Assembly: GCA_003565775.1 (NCBI GenBank)
Contig: PXAT01000127.1
Span: 27,279-91,278 of the forward strand
Direction: 5' to 3'
Source: Ectothiorhodospiraceae bacterium
Lineage (GTDB): Bacteria > Pseudomonadota > Gammaproteobacteria > Nitrococcales > Aquisalimonadaceae
DNA: 64,000 nucleotides
Below the pieces are notes generated by a model that had not been told where the DNA came from, searched no databases, and saw only the letters and a list, made by a program, of their open reading frames with translations. Of the stretch, positions 39,020 through 50,548 are shown in pieces (positions within the stretch are counted from its first letter, which is position 1; every line of letters starts with the position of its first letter). The position numbers and the translations under genes are program-made.

Positions 39020-39956
39020 CGAACGCTGGGAACGTGACGCCTTGCGCGATGTTGCCCTGGAAGGAATTCGCGAGCGCCGGCGGGCCCGCCGCTGGAGCAT
39101 CTTCTTCCGCCTGGCCTTTTTGATTTACCTGTTCCTGATTCTGTTCGCGTTCCGCGGCTTCGACCTCGGGCTGACCGGCGATCGCGAGGAAACGGGTCCG
39201 CACGCAGCCGTGGTCAAGATCAATGGCGTGATCATGGCCGACGGGCAGACCCGTGCGGATACCGTGATCGACGGTCTGCGGCGCGCCTTCGAGGACAGTG
39301 CCACCGCCGGTGTCATCCTGCAGATCAACAGCCCGGGTGGCAGTCCGGTCCAGGCGAGTCAGATCAACAACGAGATCCTGCGCCTCAAGGAAGAGTATCC
39401 GGATACGCCGATCTATGCCGTCGGCGAGGACATGTTCACCTCCGGTGCCTATTACCTGGCGGTTTCCACCGACAAGATCTTCGTCGATCGGGCGACAATG
39501 ATCGGTTCCATCGGCGTGCTGATGAACGGGTTCGGCTTCACCGATGCGATGGACAAGCTGGGCGTCCAGCGTCGGCTGTACACCGCGGGCGACAACAAGG
39601 GCCTGCTGGACCCGTTCTCCGAAGAGCGCGAGCAGGACGTGGCCTGGATCAACAGCCTGCTGGACGAGATTCACGAGCAGTTCATCGAGGCTGTCCAGGA
39701 CGGACGCGGTGACAAGCTGGCGGACGACGACGATCTGTTTTCGGGGCTGGTCTGGACCGGCGAGGATGGCATCCGGCTGGGTCTGGCCGACGAGATCGGT
39801 TCGGTTCGTGACGTGGCACGCAACGAACTCGATACCGAAACCCTGCGCGACTTCACGCCGCGGCCGAACATCCTGGACCGTCTTGCCGGCCGGGTCGGTG
39901 CGAGCTTCGCCGAGGGTATCAGCAGCCTGCTGCTGCGCGAGCAGACGCCGCGCTGA
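39012..39956 (+). CDS. sppA: S49-family signal peptide peptidase
   Basis: A 314-residue inner-membrane serine protease that degrades cleaved signal peptides. One membrane helix lies at about 28-48 after a basic N-terminus. The catalytic region has QINSPGGSPVQASQI, the Ser in TSGAYYLAVSTDKI (about 144) and the Lys in GDNKGLLDPFSEE (about 196), the Ser-Lys dyad of the family. It is the short single-repeat form. It abuts the convergent maf gene (stop at 39956, maf stop at 39957). Confidence 0.9.
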   Translation: MTDERWERDALRDVALEGIRERRRARRWSIFFRLAFLIYLFLILFAFRGFDLGLTGDREETGPHAAVVKINGVIMADGQTRADTVIDGLRRAFEDSATAGVILQINSPGGSPVQASQINNEILRLKEEYPDTPIYAVGEDMFTSGAYYLAVSTDKIFVDRATMIGSIGVLMNGFGFTDAMDKLGVQRRLYTAGDNKGLLDPFSEEREQDVAWINSLLDEIHEQFIEAVQDGRGDKLADDDDLFSGLVWTGEDGIRLGLADEIGSVRDVARNELDTETLRDFTPRPNILDRLAGRVGASFAEGISSLLLREQTPR

Positions 39957-40553
39957 TCAGGGCACCGGATAACCCAGCGCTCGCAGGCGGGCGCCCAGTC
40001 GGATCAGCGGCAGGCCGACGAGGGCGGTCGGGTCGTCGCCGCGCATGGCGTCCAGCAGGCTGACGCCGAGGCCTTCGGAGCGGAAGCTGCCGGCGCAATC
40101 ATAGGCCGGCTCCAGCTGCAGGTAGCGTTCCACGGTGGCTTCGTCCAGCGGTCGGAACTGCGCCTCCACCGTGGCGATGTCGATGGTGTGTCCGGTAGTG
40201 CGGGTGTCCAGTACACAGAGCCCGGTCAGGAATTGCAGGCAACGACCCGAGGCGGCCAGAAGCTGGCGCACGGCAGTCGGGTGGTCGCCGGGTTTGCCCA
40301 CCAGGTCTTTACCAAGGACAGCGGTCTGATCGGAGCCGATAATGACGGCGCCGGGGTGTCGATCCCCGACCGCTTCCGCCTTCTGCCGTGACAGGCGGGC
40401 GACATAATCACGACCGCTTTCGCCCTCGACGCGCCGTTCGTCGATGTCCGGTGCAAGTACATCGAATTTGATGCCGAGTTGCTGCAACAGACGCTTTCGG
40501 TGGGGTGATCCGGAGGCCAGGATGACGGGGGCGAGTGGAGCGTGGCTGGACAT
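39957..40553 (-). CDS. Maf-family nucleoside triphosphate pyrophosphatase
   Basis: A 198-residue protein with the Maf opening ILASGSPHRKRLLQQLGI, the EGESGRDYVARLSRQKA block, GSDQTAVL (about 73-80, the catalytic Asp) and the GxF(R)SEGLG segment. Maf proteins hydrolyse modified or non-canonical nucleotides; the yceF (7-methyl-GTP) subgroup is the usual neighbour of yceD-rpmF. ATG at 40553 has GGAG 9 nt upstream; an in-frame ATG at 40598 is an alternative. Divergent from yceD. Confidence 0.9.
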   Translation of the reverse strand: MSSHAPLAPVILASGSPHRKRLLQQLGIKFDVLAPDIDERRVEGESGRDYVARLSRQKAEAVGDRHPGAVIIGSDQTAVLGKDLVGKPGDHPTAVRQLLAASGRCLQFLTGLCVLDTRTTGHTIDIATVEAQFRPLDEATVERYLQLEPAYDCAGSFRSEGLGVSLLDAMRGDDPTALVGLPLIRLGARLRALGYPVP

Positions 40554-40599
40554 CCGGTGAGTCTCCGTTTTTTCGGCATTTTTCGGGTCGGCGGTCATT

Positions 40600-40628
40600 T
40601 TGACAGGTTCCCGACGCAAGGCTAGTAT
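40600..40628 (+). promoter_or_regulatory. consensus sigma-70 promoter of the yceD-rpmF-plsX-fab operon
   Basis: TTGACA (40600-40605), a 17-nt spacer and TAGTAT (40623-40628) make an almost perfect housekeeping promoter. The predicted start site (about 40635) is only a few bases before the yceD ATG at 40638, so the message may be nearly leaderless. It overlaps the alternative maf start on the other strand. Confidence 0.8.
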
Positions 40629-40637
40629 GCGCGCCTT

Positions 40638-41171
40638 ATGAACGGCCATGGCCTGCCTGCTTTCATCGATCCACAACGGCTTGCCGCCGGCAATCGAACG
40701 TTGTCTGGCAGCGTGGCGACCAGGAACATGTCGCGTCTGCACGAGGCGGTTCTGACAGCTGATGAGCAGGTTCGGGTTGCATTGTGGTTCGCGCCGCATG
40801 GCGAATGCCGGGGCGAGATCGGCGGCACTGTAGAGTTGACCGTGCGGCTGCAATGCCAGCGTTGTCTGCATCCGGTAGCGGTCAGGCTGGCGCCGGAAGT
40901 GCGCCTCGGGCTGGTGCAGTCGGAAGACCAGGCTGACCAGTTGCCGGCAGAACTCGAGCCGATGCTGGTGCATGACGATCAGTGCCGGCTGCAGGATCTG
41001 GTGGAAGACGAACTGCTGTTGGCGTTGCCACTGGTGCCGATGCACGCGGCGGATTCGCCAGACTGCATCCAAATGGAGTCCGGGGCACGACCGGAGGTCG
41101 AGGCCGGATCAGCCGGACATGACAGGAAACAACCTTTTCACGAGCTGGCGGCGCTGAAAAAGAAACAGTAG
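40638..41171 (+). CDS. yceD: YceD family protein (DUF177)
   Basis: A 177-residue protein matching E. coli YceD along its length: the LPAFIDPQRL start, LQCQRC zinc-ribbon-like pair (about 74-79), VEDELLLALPLVP (about 120-132) and the C-terminal PFHELAALKKKQ. YceD is linked to 23S rRNA processing or ribosome assembly in bacteria and plastids. It is followed by rpmF as almost always. The start agrees with the E. coli N-terminus, though no Shine-Dalgarno is present. Confidence 0.9.
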   Translation: MNGHGLPAFIDPQRLAAGNRTLSGSVATRNMSRLHEAVLTADEQVRVALWFAPHGECRGEIGGTVELTVRLQCQRCLHPVAVRLAPEVRLGLVQSEDQADQLPAELEPMLVHDDQCRLQDLVEDELLLALPLVPMHAADSPDCIQMESGARPEVEAGSAGHDRKQPFHELAALKKKQ

Positions 41172-41210
41172 CCGGCAGCAGGCGACATCTCTCACTGGAG
41201 CGCAAGTACA

Positions 41211-41399
41211 ATGGCTGTTCAGCAGAATCGAAAGACCCGGTCGAAGCGCGGTATGCGCCGTGCCCATGACGCCCTCAGCGGTCCGACCCTGTCGGTGGAT
41301 CAGAAGACCGGCGAAACCCATCGTCGGCACCACATCAGTCCTGACGGCTTCTACCGGGGACGCAAGGTGCTGGAAACGGCAGACGCCGACGACGAGTAA
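41211..41399 (+). CDS. rpmF: 50S ribosomal protein L32
   Basis: A 62-residue basic protein beginning [20 protein letters not shown] and containing the [11 protein letters not shown] motif of bacterial L32. The zinc-binding cysteines of some L32 proteins are absent, as in many Gammaproteobacteria. GGAG lies 10 nt upstream. It is co-transcribed between yceD and plsX. The 192 bp to plsX hold no other gene I can support. Confidence 0.96.
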   Translation: MAVQQNRKTRSKRGMRRAHDALSGPTLSVDQKTGETHRRHHISPDGFYRGRKVLETADADDE

Positions 41400-41591
41400 C
41401 GCCTCACCTCGGCGCAGCGGCGGCTCGCATCGTGATGCAGGCCGCCGGGGCACCTGACGCCGACGCGCGCGCATTGATGGAGTCGCGCCGGATCAGCAGG
41501 AAACGGGCCGTCGAAACCGCCGTCGCAGGTGCATTGTCTGCGATTCCGCGGCAAATAGCGGCAGCCTGCCGTGACCATTTCAGGAGCATGC

Positions 41592-42641
41592 ATGGCCTTG
41601 CCTGTGCCGCATGAAACAGCAATTACCGTCGCGCTGGACGTCATGGGTGGCGATCACGGGGTCGACGTGGTGGTGCCTGCCGCGCTCGATTGCCTGGACC
41701 GCCATGCCGGCCATCTGACTCTGATTCTGGTGGGTGACGAACCCAGAATCCGGGATGCCCTGGCGAAGGCCGGTCGCAGCGACGACCCGGCGCTTATCGT
41801 GCGCCACGCGTCTCAGGCCGTGACCATGGACGAATCGCCCTCGCAGGCCCTGCGCCTGAAGAAGGATTCATCGATGCGCGTGGCCATCAACTGCGTCAAG
41901 GCGGGAGAGGCCGATGCCTGCGTCAGCGCGGGCAACACCGGCGCGCTCATGGCGACCGCCCGGTATGTCCTGAAGACCCTTCCCGGCATTGATCGCCCGG
42001 CCATCATCACCACCATACCGAGCGTGGGTGGCTACACCCGCATGCTCGACCTCGGGGCCAACGTCGACTGTTCCGCCGAGCACCTGTTCCAGTTTGCGGT
42101 GATGGGCTCGGTGCTCGCCGAGGCTCTCGACGGGATGGAACGGCCGCGGGTTGGCCTGCTCAATATCGGCGAGGAAGAGATCAAGGGCAATGACCAGGTC
42201 AAACAGGCGGCGCGCATCCTCGCGGCCAGCGACCTCAACTATCAGGGCTATGTGGAAGGCGATGACGTGTTCCGCGGCGTCGTCGATGTCGTGGTCTGTG
42301 ACGGCTTTGTCGGCAACGTGGCACTGAAGAGTTCCGAAGGCGTGGCATCGATCATCGCGCATTACATGCGTGAGGAATTCCATCGCAATGTGTTCACCCG
42401 ACTGGCCGGTCTGATCGCCCTGCCGGTACTCAGACGGCTGCGGCGACGGACGGATCCGAGACGCTATAACGGTGCCAGCCTGCTGGGCCTGCGCGGTATC
42501 GTGGTCAAGAGCCATGGTGGCGCCGACCGACTGGCTTTCGCCAACGCCATCGATACTGCGTTTCTCGAAGCCCGCGAGGGCGTGCCGGCCATGATCGACC
42601 AGCGCCTGGACACCATGTTTTCCGAAAGGCGGGACCAGTGA
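41592..42641 (+). CDS. plsX: phosphate acyltransferase PlsX
   Basis: A 349-residue enzyme converting acyl-ACP to acyl-phosphate for phospholipid synthesis. It has the [10 protein letters not shown] start, [11 protein letters not shown] near residue 110, [12 protein letters not shown] and the [17 protein letters not shown] block. ATG at 41592 follows AGGAG by 5 nt; a GTG 21 nt upstream is a poorer choice. The stop overlaps the fabH GTG start. Confidence 0.94.
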   Translation: MALPVPHETAITVALDVMGGDHGVDVVVPAALDCLDRHAGHLTLILVGDEPRIRDALAKAGRSDDPALIVRHASQAVTMDESPSQALRLKKDSSMRVAINCVKAGEADACVSAGNTGALMATARYVLKTLPGIDRPAIITTIPSVGGYTRMLDLGANVDCSAEHLFQFAVMGSVLAEALDGMERPRVGLLNIGEEEIKGNDQVKQAARILAASDLNYQGYVEGDDVFRGVVDVVVCDGFVGNVALKSSEGVASIIAHYMREEFHRNVFTRLAGLIALPVLRRLRRRTDPRRYNGASLLGLRGIVVKSHGGADRLAFANAIDTAFLEAREGVPAMIDQRLDTMFSERRDQ

Positions 42642-43609
42642 GTTATTCGCGCATCGTCGGCACCGGCAGTTATCTGCCAGCCCGGATCATGACCAACGCC
42701 GAGCTGGAAGCCCGGGTCGACACCAGTGACAGCTGGATCCGCGATCGCACCGGGATCGCCGAGCGACGCATTGCGGCAGATGGCGAGTGCTGCTCCGATC
42801 TGGCCATCGCGGCGGCGCGCGATGCGCTGGACATGGCCGGCATGGACCCGACCGACATCGATCTCGTTCTGGTTGCGACCTGTACCCCGGACCATGTCTT
42901 TCCCAGCACTGCCTGCTCGGTGCAGCGTGAGCTCGGCATGCGCGAAGGCACCATTGCCTTTGACATCTCCGCGGCATGCTCGGGCTTCGTGTACGGACTG
43001 GATGTCGCCAACCGGTTCCTGATCACCGGTGGCGCGAAGCGGGCGCTGGTCATCGGCGCCGAGACCTTCAGCCGGATCATCGACTGGAACGACCGCTCGA
43101 CCTGTGTGCTTTTCGGTGACGGCGCGGGCGCCGTGGTGCTGGAGCTTGGTGAGCAACCGGGCATTCTTTCGACGCATCTGCACGCCGACGGCCAGTACAA
43201 GGATCTGCTCAAGGTGGACTGGGGCGTGGGGCAGGGGTACGAGCAGTTGACTGCCGAGAGTGGCACGGTCTCCATGCGCGGCAACGAGGTTTTCAAGGTC
43301 GCCGTGCGCACTCTGGGGCGGATCGTTGACGAGACGCTGGCGGCCAACCGTCTGTCCAAGGCCGATGTGGACTGGCTGGTGCCGCATCAGGCCAATATCC
43401 GCATCATTCAGGCCACCGCACGCAAGCTGGGTCTGCCCATGGAGCGCGTGGTGCAGACTGTGCAGGAGCACGGCAACACGTCGGCCGCCTCGATCCCGCT
43501 GGCACTGGATACCGCCGTGCGAGACGGTCGTATCCGACCGGGCGACCTGCTGTTGCTCGAGGCCTTCGGCGGCGGCTTTACCTGGGGCTCGGCCCTGATT
43601 CGTTACTGA
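42638..43609 (+). CDS. fabH: beta-ketoacyl-ACP synthase III
   Basis: A 323-residue enzyme starting fatty acid synthesis by condensing acetyl-CoA with malonyl-ACP. The catalytic triad is visible: Cys in [13 protein letters not shown] (about 113), His in VPHQANIRI (about 249) and Asn in EHGNTSAAS (about 280). GTG start overlapping the plsX stop by 4 bp. Confidence 0.95.
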   Translation: MSYSRIVGTGSYLPARIMTNAELEARVDTSDSWIRDRTGIAERRIAADGECCSDLAIAAARDALDMAGMDPTDIDLVLVATCTPDHVFPSTACSVQRELGMREGTIAFDISAACSGFVYGLDVANRFLITGGAKRALVIGAETFSRIIDWNDRSTCVLFGDGAGAVVLELGEQPGILSTHLHADGQYKDLLKVDWGVGQGYEQLTAESGTVSMRGNEVFKVAVRTLGRIVDETLAANRLSKADVDWLVPHQANIRIIQATARKLGLPMERVVQTVQEHGNTSAASIPLALDTAVRDGRIRPGDLLLLEAFGGGFTWGSALIRY

Positions 43610-43641
43610 TCCGTCCATGTTTCCAGACCGGGGCTGACATC

Positions 43642-44583
43642 ATGAGCAAGACCGCATTTGTGTTTCCGGGGCAGGGCTCGCAGGCGATCGGCATGCTGGC
43701 CGAGCTCGCAGGCGCGCATGCCATCGTTGAACGGACCTTTGCCGAGGCGTCCGAGGTGCTTGATCGGGACCTCTGGAAACTGGTGCAGGACGGGCCCGAG
43801 GACGACCTCAATCGAACCGATCTGACCCAGCCTGCCATGCTCGCGGCCGGAGTGGCGGTCTGGCGTGTCTGGCAGGAACAGGGCGGTCCGACGCCGCTGT
43901 GGATGGCCGGGCACTCGCTGGGCGAATACACCGCGCTGGTGTGCGCCGAAGCCATGGGCTTTGGCGACGCGGTGAGTCTGGTGGCGGATCGCGGGCGTTT
44001 CATGCAGGAGGCGGTGCCGGCGGGTCAGGGCGCGATGGCCGCCATTCTCGGGCTTGACGATGCCGTCGTGCGCGCCGTGTGTGCGGAAGCGGCTGATGGT
44101 GACGTGGTCGAGGCGGTCAACTTCAATGCGCCGGGTCAGGTGGTGATTGCAGGTTCCAGTGCTGCCGTGGAGCGTGCTATTGAAGCGGCCCGCACCGCCG
44201 GCGCCAAACGAGCCCTGCCGCTGCCGGTGAGCGTGCCCAGTCATTGTGAATTGATGCGACCGGCCTCCGAGCGGCTGGCGGAGCGCCTGGCCGGGGTCCA
44301 GATCGCGGTGCCGGTGATTCGCATTCTGCACAATGTGGACGCGGCCCCGGCGGAGCATCCGGACAGCATCCGTGATCGGCTCGCGCGTCAGTTGCACAGC
44401 CCGGTGCGCTGGGTGGAAACCGTCGAGGCACTGGCTGCGCAGCGGATCGACACGCTGGTCGAATGCGGACCGGGCAAGGTCCTGGCCGGGCTCGGCAAGC
44501 GCATCGATCGTTCCCTGACCAGCCTGCCGGTTTTCGATACCGCAAGTCTGGACAAGGCGCTGCAAGGAGTGAGAAATGACTGA
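43642..44583 (+). CDS. fabD: malonyl-CoA:ACP transacylase
   Basis: A 313-residue acyltransferase with FVFPGQGSQ at the N-terminus, the nucleophile motif GHSLGEY (Ser about 93), and the later SVPSHCELM (catalytic His) block. It loads malonyl groups onto ACP. It overlaps fabG by 8 bp. Confidence 0.95.
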   Translation: MSKTAFVFPGQGSQAIGMLAELAGAHAIVERTFAEASEVLDRDLWKLVQDGPEDDLNRTDLTQPAMLAAGVAVWRVWQEQGGPTPLWMAGHSLGEYTALVCAEAMGFGDAVSLVADRGRFMQEAVPAGQGAMAAILGLDDAVVRAVCAEAADGDVVEAVNFNAPGQVVIAGSSAAVERAIEAARTAGAKRALPLPVSVPSHCELMRPASERLAERLAGVQIAVPVIRILHNVDAAPAEHPDSIRDRLARQLHSPVRWVETVEALAAQRIDTLVECGPGKVLAGLGKRIDRSLTSLPVFDTASLDKALQGVRND

Positions 44584-45322
44584 ACAGGACAAGCGACTGG
44601 CACTGGTTACCGGCGCCAGCCGGGGCATCGGTCAGGCCATTGCCCTGGCGTTGGCCGCCGCCGGGTTCCGCGTCATCGGTACGGCCACGTCCGCGAACGG
44701 CGCGCAAAGCATCAGCGATTACCTGAAGGCCGCCGGGGCCGAGGGCGAGGGGGTGGCCCTGGACGTCACCGACGCCGAGCAGCTCGGCCAGGTGCTGGCG
44801 GACATCACGCAACGGCATGGGGCGCCGCTGGTGCTGGTGAATAATGCCGGTATTACCCGGGACAACCTGATGATGCGGATGAAGGACGAGGAGTGGGACG
44901 ACATCATTGCCACCAACCTCAGCGCGGTGTTCCGGGTGTCCCGGGCCTGTCTGCGCGGCATGATGAAGGCGCGCTGGGGGCGGATCATCAACATCGCCTC
45001 CGTGGTCGGGTCGACCGGGAATGCGGGCCAGACCAACTATGCTGCAGCCAAGGCCGGGCTGCTCGGCATGAGCAAGTCCCTGGCCCGTGAAGTCGGCAGC
45101 CGCGGGGTGACCGTCAACGCAGTGGCACCGGGGTTCATCGATACCGACATGACGCGCGGGTTGCCCGATGCCCAGCGTGACGATTTGACGCGGCAGATTC
45201 CCTTGGGCAGATTGGGGCGCCCCGAACACATCGCGGCAGCGGTAGCGTTCCTGGCGTCCGACGCGGCGGAATACATCACCGGCGAGACCATGCACGTCAA
45301 CGGCGGCATGTTCATGCCCTGA
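44576..45322 (+). CDS. fabG: 3-oxoacyl-ACP reductase
   Basis: A 248-residue short-chain dehydrogenase: NADP-binding GASRGIG (about 14-20), NNAGITRDN, catalytic Ser/Tyr/Lys in IASVVGSTGNAGQTNYAAAKAG (split over about 140-160), and the APGFIDTDMT segment. It reduces beta-ketoacyl-ACP. A strong AAGGAG lies 6 nt before the ATG, inside fabD. Confidence 0.95.
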   Translation: MTEQDKRLALVTGASRGIGQAIALALAAAGFRVIGTATSANGAQSISDYLKAAGAEGEGVALDVTDAEQLGQVLADITQRHGAPLVLVNNAGITRDNLMMRMKDEEWDDIIATNLSAVFRVSRACLRGMMKARWGRIINIASVVGSTGNAGQTNYAAAKAGLLGMSKSLAREVGSRGVTVNAVAPGFIDTDMTRGLPDAQRDDLTRQIPLGRLGRPEHIAAAVAFLASDAAEYITGETMHVNGGMFMP

Positions 45323-45431
45323 TCACGGGACATCGGCTTTTGATCGAGCCGTGTGGTAACCCGACAGGCGTTTTCTTAGAATACGCCGGCATCGCTGGAT
45401 AGCCGGCTTACATAGCAGGAGACAGGAACTC

Positions 45432-45671
45432 ATGAGCAGCATCGAAGAGCGGGTCAAGAAAATCGTCGTGGAACAGCTCGGCGTGAAGGAAGAGGAAGTG
45501 ACGGCCGAGGCGTCTTTCGTCGACGATCTGGGGGCCGATTCCCTGGATACCGTTGAGCTGGTGATGGCACTGGAAGAAGAGTTCGAGTGCGAAATCCCGG
45601 ACGAGGAAGCGGAAAAGATCACGACGGTTCAGCAGGCCATCGATTACGTCAACAACCATCTCGATCAGTAA
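45432..45671 (+). CDS. acpP: acyl carrier protein
   Basis: A 79-residue acidic protein with the phosphopantetheine attachment motif [12 protein letters not shown] (Ser37) and the usual [18 protein letters not shown] start. It carries the growing acyl chain. AGGAG and AGGA elements precede the ATG. The 109-bp spacer after fabG may hold a separate acpP promoter, but I found no convincing pair of hexamers. Confidence 0.97.
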   Translation: MSSIEERVKKIVVEQLGVKEEEVTAEASFVDDLGADSLDTVELVMALEEEFECEIPDEEAEKITTVQQAIDYVNNHLDQ

Positions 45672-45700
45672 TCATGTGATGGCGGCGAATGCTGCTCGAT

Positions 45701-45738
45701 CTGAAAAGGGCATCGACTCGGTCGCATGCCCTTTTCAG
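45701..45738. terminator. terminator-like hairpin between acpP and fabF
   Basis: CTGAAAAGGGCAT (45701-45713) is a perfect 13-bp inverse of ATGCCCTTTTCAG (45726-45738). No long T-run follows on the + strand, so it may only reduce read-through or protect the abundant acpP message from 3' decay. Confidence 0.6.
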
Positions 45739-45774
45739 GTTTGATGGACACCGGAAAAGCGCGGGGACAGGCTT

Positions 45775-47016
45775 TTGAGCAAGCGGCGTGTGGTAGTAAC
45801 GGGTTTGGGCATCATCTCCCCGGTCGGCAACACCGTTGCCGAGGCCTGGGAGATGATTCTTGCGGGACGCAGCGGGATCGGTCCGATCACGCGTTTCGAC
45901 TGTTCGGCATTCTCCACCCGTTTCGGTGGCACCATCCGGGATTTTGATGCGAAGGCCTACATCAATCCCAAGGATGCCCGGAAGATGGACCCGTTCATCC
46001 ATTACGGGATTGCCGCGGCCGGGCAGGCGATTGCCGATGCCGGTCTCGAGATCACCGATGACAATGCCGAGCGCGTCGGCGTCGCCGTGGGTTCCGGGAT
46101 CGGCGGGATCAACTGGATCGAGCAGGGGCATGAGGCCTATCTGAAGGGCGGGCCGCGCAAGCTGTCGCCATTCTTCATCCCCGGTGCGATCATCAACATG
46201 ATTTCCGGGCACCTCTCCATCATTCATGGCATGAAGGGCCCGAACATCTCCATCGTCACCGCCTGCACCACCGGCACGCACAATATCGGTGAAGCCGGAC
46301 GCATGATTGCCTACGACGATGCCGATGTCATGATTGCCGGTGGCGCCGAATTCTCGACCACGCCGACCGGCCTCGGCGGTTTTGCAGCGGCTCGGGCCCT
46401 GTCGGCACGCAATGACGACCCGGAAGGTGCCAGCCGGCCCTGGGATCGCGGCCGCGACGGTTTCGTGCTGAGCGACGGTGCGGGGGTTGTCGTGCTCGAG
46501 GAATACGAGCACGCGAAGAAACGTGGTGCGACCATCTACGCCGAGCTGGCCGGTTACGGCATGAGCGGCGATGCCTACCACATGACCCAGCCCTCGGAAG
46601 GTGGCGATGGCGCGGCGCGCTGCATGAAGAACGCCCTGCGCGATGCCCGACTCGACAAGGGCGACGTGCATTACATCAATGCCCATGGCACATCGACGCC
46701 GGTCGGGGACAAGGCGGAGACCATGGCGGTCAAGAAACTGTTCGGCGACGACGCCTACACGACTCCGGTGAGTTCCACCAAGTCGATGACCGGCCATCTG
46801 CTCGGGGCGGCCGGCGGCGTCGAGGCGGTGTTTTCGCTGCTGGCGATCCGCGACCAGGTAGCGCCACCGACCATCAATATCACCGACCCCGATCCCGAGT
46901 GCGATCTGGACTACGTGCCGGATCATGCCCGCGAGATGCCGATTCGGGTGGCCATCTCCAACTCCTTCGGCTTTGGCGGCACCAACGGCACGGTGGTCTT
47001 TCGCAAGCTCGACTGA
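45775..47016 (+). CDS. fabF: beta-ketoacyl-ACP synthase II
   Basis: A 413-residue condensing enzyme. The N-terminus [19 protein letters not shown] is typical of FabF. The catalytic Cys is in [10 protein letters not shown] (about 164), with the two His in NAHGTSTP (about 304) and [14 protein letters not shown] (about 341). It elongates acyl-ACP with malonyl-ACP. TTG start: the family N-terminus begins exactly at this codon and no ATG or GTG is in frame nearby. Confidence 0.94.
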   Translation: MSKRRVVVTGLGIISPVGNTVAEAWEMILAGRSGIGPITRFDCSAFSTRFGGTIRDFDAKAYINPKDARKMDPFIHYGIAAAGQAIADAGLEITDDNAERVGVAVGSGIGGINWIEQGHEAYLKGGPRKLSPFFIPGAIINMISGHLSIIHGMKGPNISIVTACTTGTHNIGEAGRMIAYDDADVMIAGGAEFSTTPTGLGGFAAARALSARNDDPEGASRPWDRGRDGFVLSDGAGVVVLEEYEHAKKRGATIYAELAGYGMSGDAYHMTQPSEGGDGAARCMKNALRDARLDKGDVHYINAHGTSTPVGDKAETMAVKKLFGDDAYTTPVSSTKSMTGHLLGAAGGVEAVFSLLAIRDQVAPPTINITDPDPECDLDYVPDHAREMPIRVAISNSFGFGGTNGTVVFRKLD

Positions 47017-47039
47017 CACGGCCCGAGGGCGGAGCGTCC

Positions 47040-47887
47040 ATGACCTGCCTGATCAATGGTAATGTCGCGACGACGCTCGCTGCCACCGACCGCGCGACCC
47101 AGTACGGCGACGCTGTCTTCGAGACCGTGGCAGTGGTCGAAGGCGAGCCCCTTCACTGGGAGCGGCACTGGCAGCGGCTGGTGCGAGGTCTGGACGTTCT
47201 TCGATTACCCGTTCCGGACGAGGCACTGCTGCGGGCCGAAGCGCGGGAGGTCCTGGCGAGCACCGCCTCCGGCGTGCTCAAGATCCTGATTACCGCCGGG
47301 TCCGGCGGCCGCGGTTATCGGCGTCCCGCACGGCCGGACTGTCAGCGCATCCTCAGCCTGCATCCCTTGCCTTCGCATCCGCCGCAGCGTTGGTTCGACG
47401 GCGTCACTGTCCGCGTCTGCCGGATGCAACTCGCCCAGCAGCCGGTGCTGGCCGGTCTCAAGCACGGCAATCGCCTGGAGCAGGTCCTGGCCCGAGCCGA
47501 ATGGGATGCGCCGGAGATCGCCGAAGGGCTTATGTGCGATACCGACGGGGCGCTGGTCGAGGGCACCATGAGCAATATCTTCGCAATACGTGACGGCGGT
47601 CTGGAAACCCCGGACCTCAGCCGCTGTGGTGTCGCCGGAGTCATGCGTGAAGTCATCATGGAGCTTGCCACGGAACAGCAGATCGTCGTGCATGAACGCC
47701 GCGCCGGTCTGGATCACTGGCTGCAAGCGGATGCCCTGTTTCTCTGCAACAGCGTGATCGGCGTCTGGCCAGTGGCAGACGTGGGTGGCAGGCCCTATCC
47801 GCTGGACTCGCTGACGCGGCGACTGCGCGATATGGTCGTCGAGCGCGGGCTGGCGCCGTCACCCGCGCACTTCCGGAGTACGCCACC

Positions 47888-47891
<4 letters not shown>
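47040..47891 (+). CDS. pabC: aminodeoxychorismate lyase
   Basis: A 283-residue class IV PLP enzyme making p-aminobenzoate for folate. It has the INGN...DRATQYGDAVFET start, the PLP Lys in GLKHGNRLEQVLARAEW (about 140) and DTDGALVEGTMSNIFAI (about 176-192). GGAG 5 nt before the ATG. The stop overlaps mltG (ATGA). The fabF-pabC-mltG-tmk-holB order is conserved in Gammaproteobacteria. Confidence 0.92.
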
Positions 47892-49547
<1,656 letters not shown>

Positions 49548-49549
49548 AC

Positions 49550-50548
49550 ATGCCACACCCGCTACCCTGGCAAACGGACCAGGCGGAACGCCTGCGTCGG
49601 GCGCACACCGCGAGTCGCCTGCCGCATGCCATTCTGTTGTCCGGGGTTGCCGGGCTCGGCAAACGCCGGTTCTGTGACTGGCTGGCGGCGCGCCTGCTGT
49701 GTGAAGCGGCGGCGGAGCGGGCGCCCTGTGGCGAGTGTCGCGGCTGTCGTCTGTTGGCCGGGGGCAGTCATCCCGATCTGCTGCGGGTCGGGCTCGAGGA
49801 AGGCAAGCGGCAACTGGGTATCGACGCCGTGCGCGGCCTGATCGGCTTCGTCCGTCTGAGCAGTCAGTATGCCGGTTACCGAGTCGCGCTTGTGCATCAG
49901 GCGGACCACATGAATCGTAGTTCTGCCAACAGCTTGCTGAAGACACTTGAGGAACCGCCTGCAAATGCGGTCCTGGTGCTGGTGGCCGATCAGCCGGCAC
50001 GCCTGCCGGCGACAATCCGCAGTCGCTGCCAGCAGGTGGCCTTTGCCGCGCCGACACCCCGTCAGGCAAAGGACTGGCTGCAGGCGCAGGAGGCATCCGC
50101 CGCCGAGTCCCTGCTTCCGCTGTGCGGCTTCGCCCCGCTGGCGGCCATCGATCTGTTGCAGCGGGATGCGGCCAGCCTGCAAGACAGGCTGACCGGGCAA
50201 CTCGCCGGTCTGGCCAGCGGTGAATTGACGGTCCACGCGGCGGCGGATGCCTGGCCGTCGGATGATCTGGCGCTGATGCTCGACCTGCTGATCGTCAACT
50301 GTCAGCGCCTTCTGCGCGATGCAACGATCGGCGGGATTCCGGAACTGGATCACGCTCTGCGCGGCCTGCCACTGGAACCGGATGCAAGCTATGGGTATCT
50401 TGACTACCTGTACCGGACGCGGGCCCTGAACGATCGTGCTCTGCAACCGCGTCTGCTGGTTGAAGACCTGCTCATTCGCTGGCAGGCCCTGTTTCCGGAG
50501 GGGCGGCCGCCGGATTCACCCAAGCTTGGACGGACACAGCGACAATGA
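49550..50548 (+). CDS. holB: DNA polymerase III delta' subunit
   Basis: A 332-residue clamp-loader subunit. It has a degenerate P-loop SGVAGLGKRRF, the zinc-binding CGECRGC group (with an upstream Cys), the SHPDLL motif, and HMNRSSANSLLKTLEEPPAN followed by TIRSRCQ (the delta' SRC motif). I chose ATG 49550 because MPHPLPWQTDQAERL aligns with the E. coli HolB start; an in-frame ATG at 49520 inside tmk would add 10 residues. The stop overlaps the PilZ gene. Confidence 0.88.
   Translation: MPHPLPWQTDQAERLRRAHTASRLPHAILLSGVAGLGKRRFCDWLAARLLCEAAAERAPCGECRGCRLLAGGSHPDLLRVGLEEGKRQLGIDAVRGLIGFVRLSSQYAGYRVALVHQADHMNRSSANSLLKTLEEPPANAVLVLVADQPARLPATIRSRCQQVAFAAPTPRQAKDWLQAQEASAAESLLPLCGFAPLAAIDLLQRDAASLQDRLTGQLAGLASGELTVHAAADAWPSDDLALMLDLLIVNCQRLLRDATIGGIPELDHALRGLPLEPDASYGYLDYLYRTRALNDRALQPRLLVEDLLIRWQALFPEGRPPDSPKLGRTQRQ

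Noticed and set aside
40554..41072. Extended maf frame reaching into yceD
   Set aside because: The Maf family begins at the Met at 40553; the extension has no similarity and overlaps the yceD promoter and gene.
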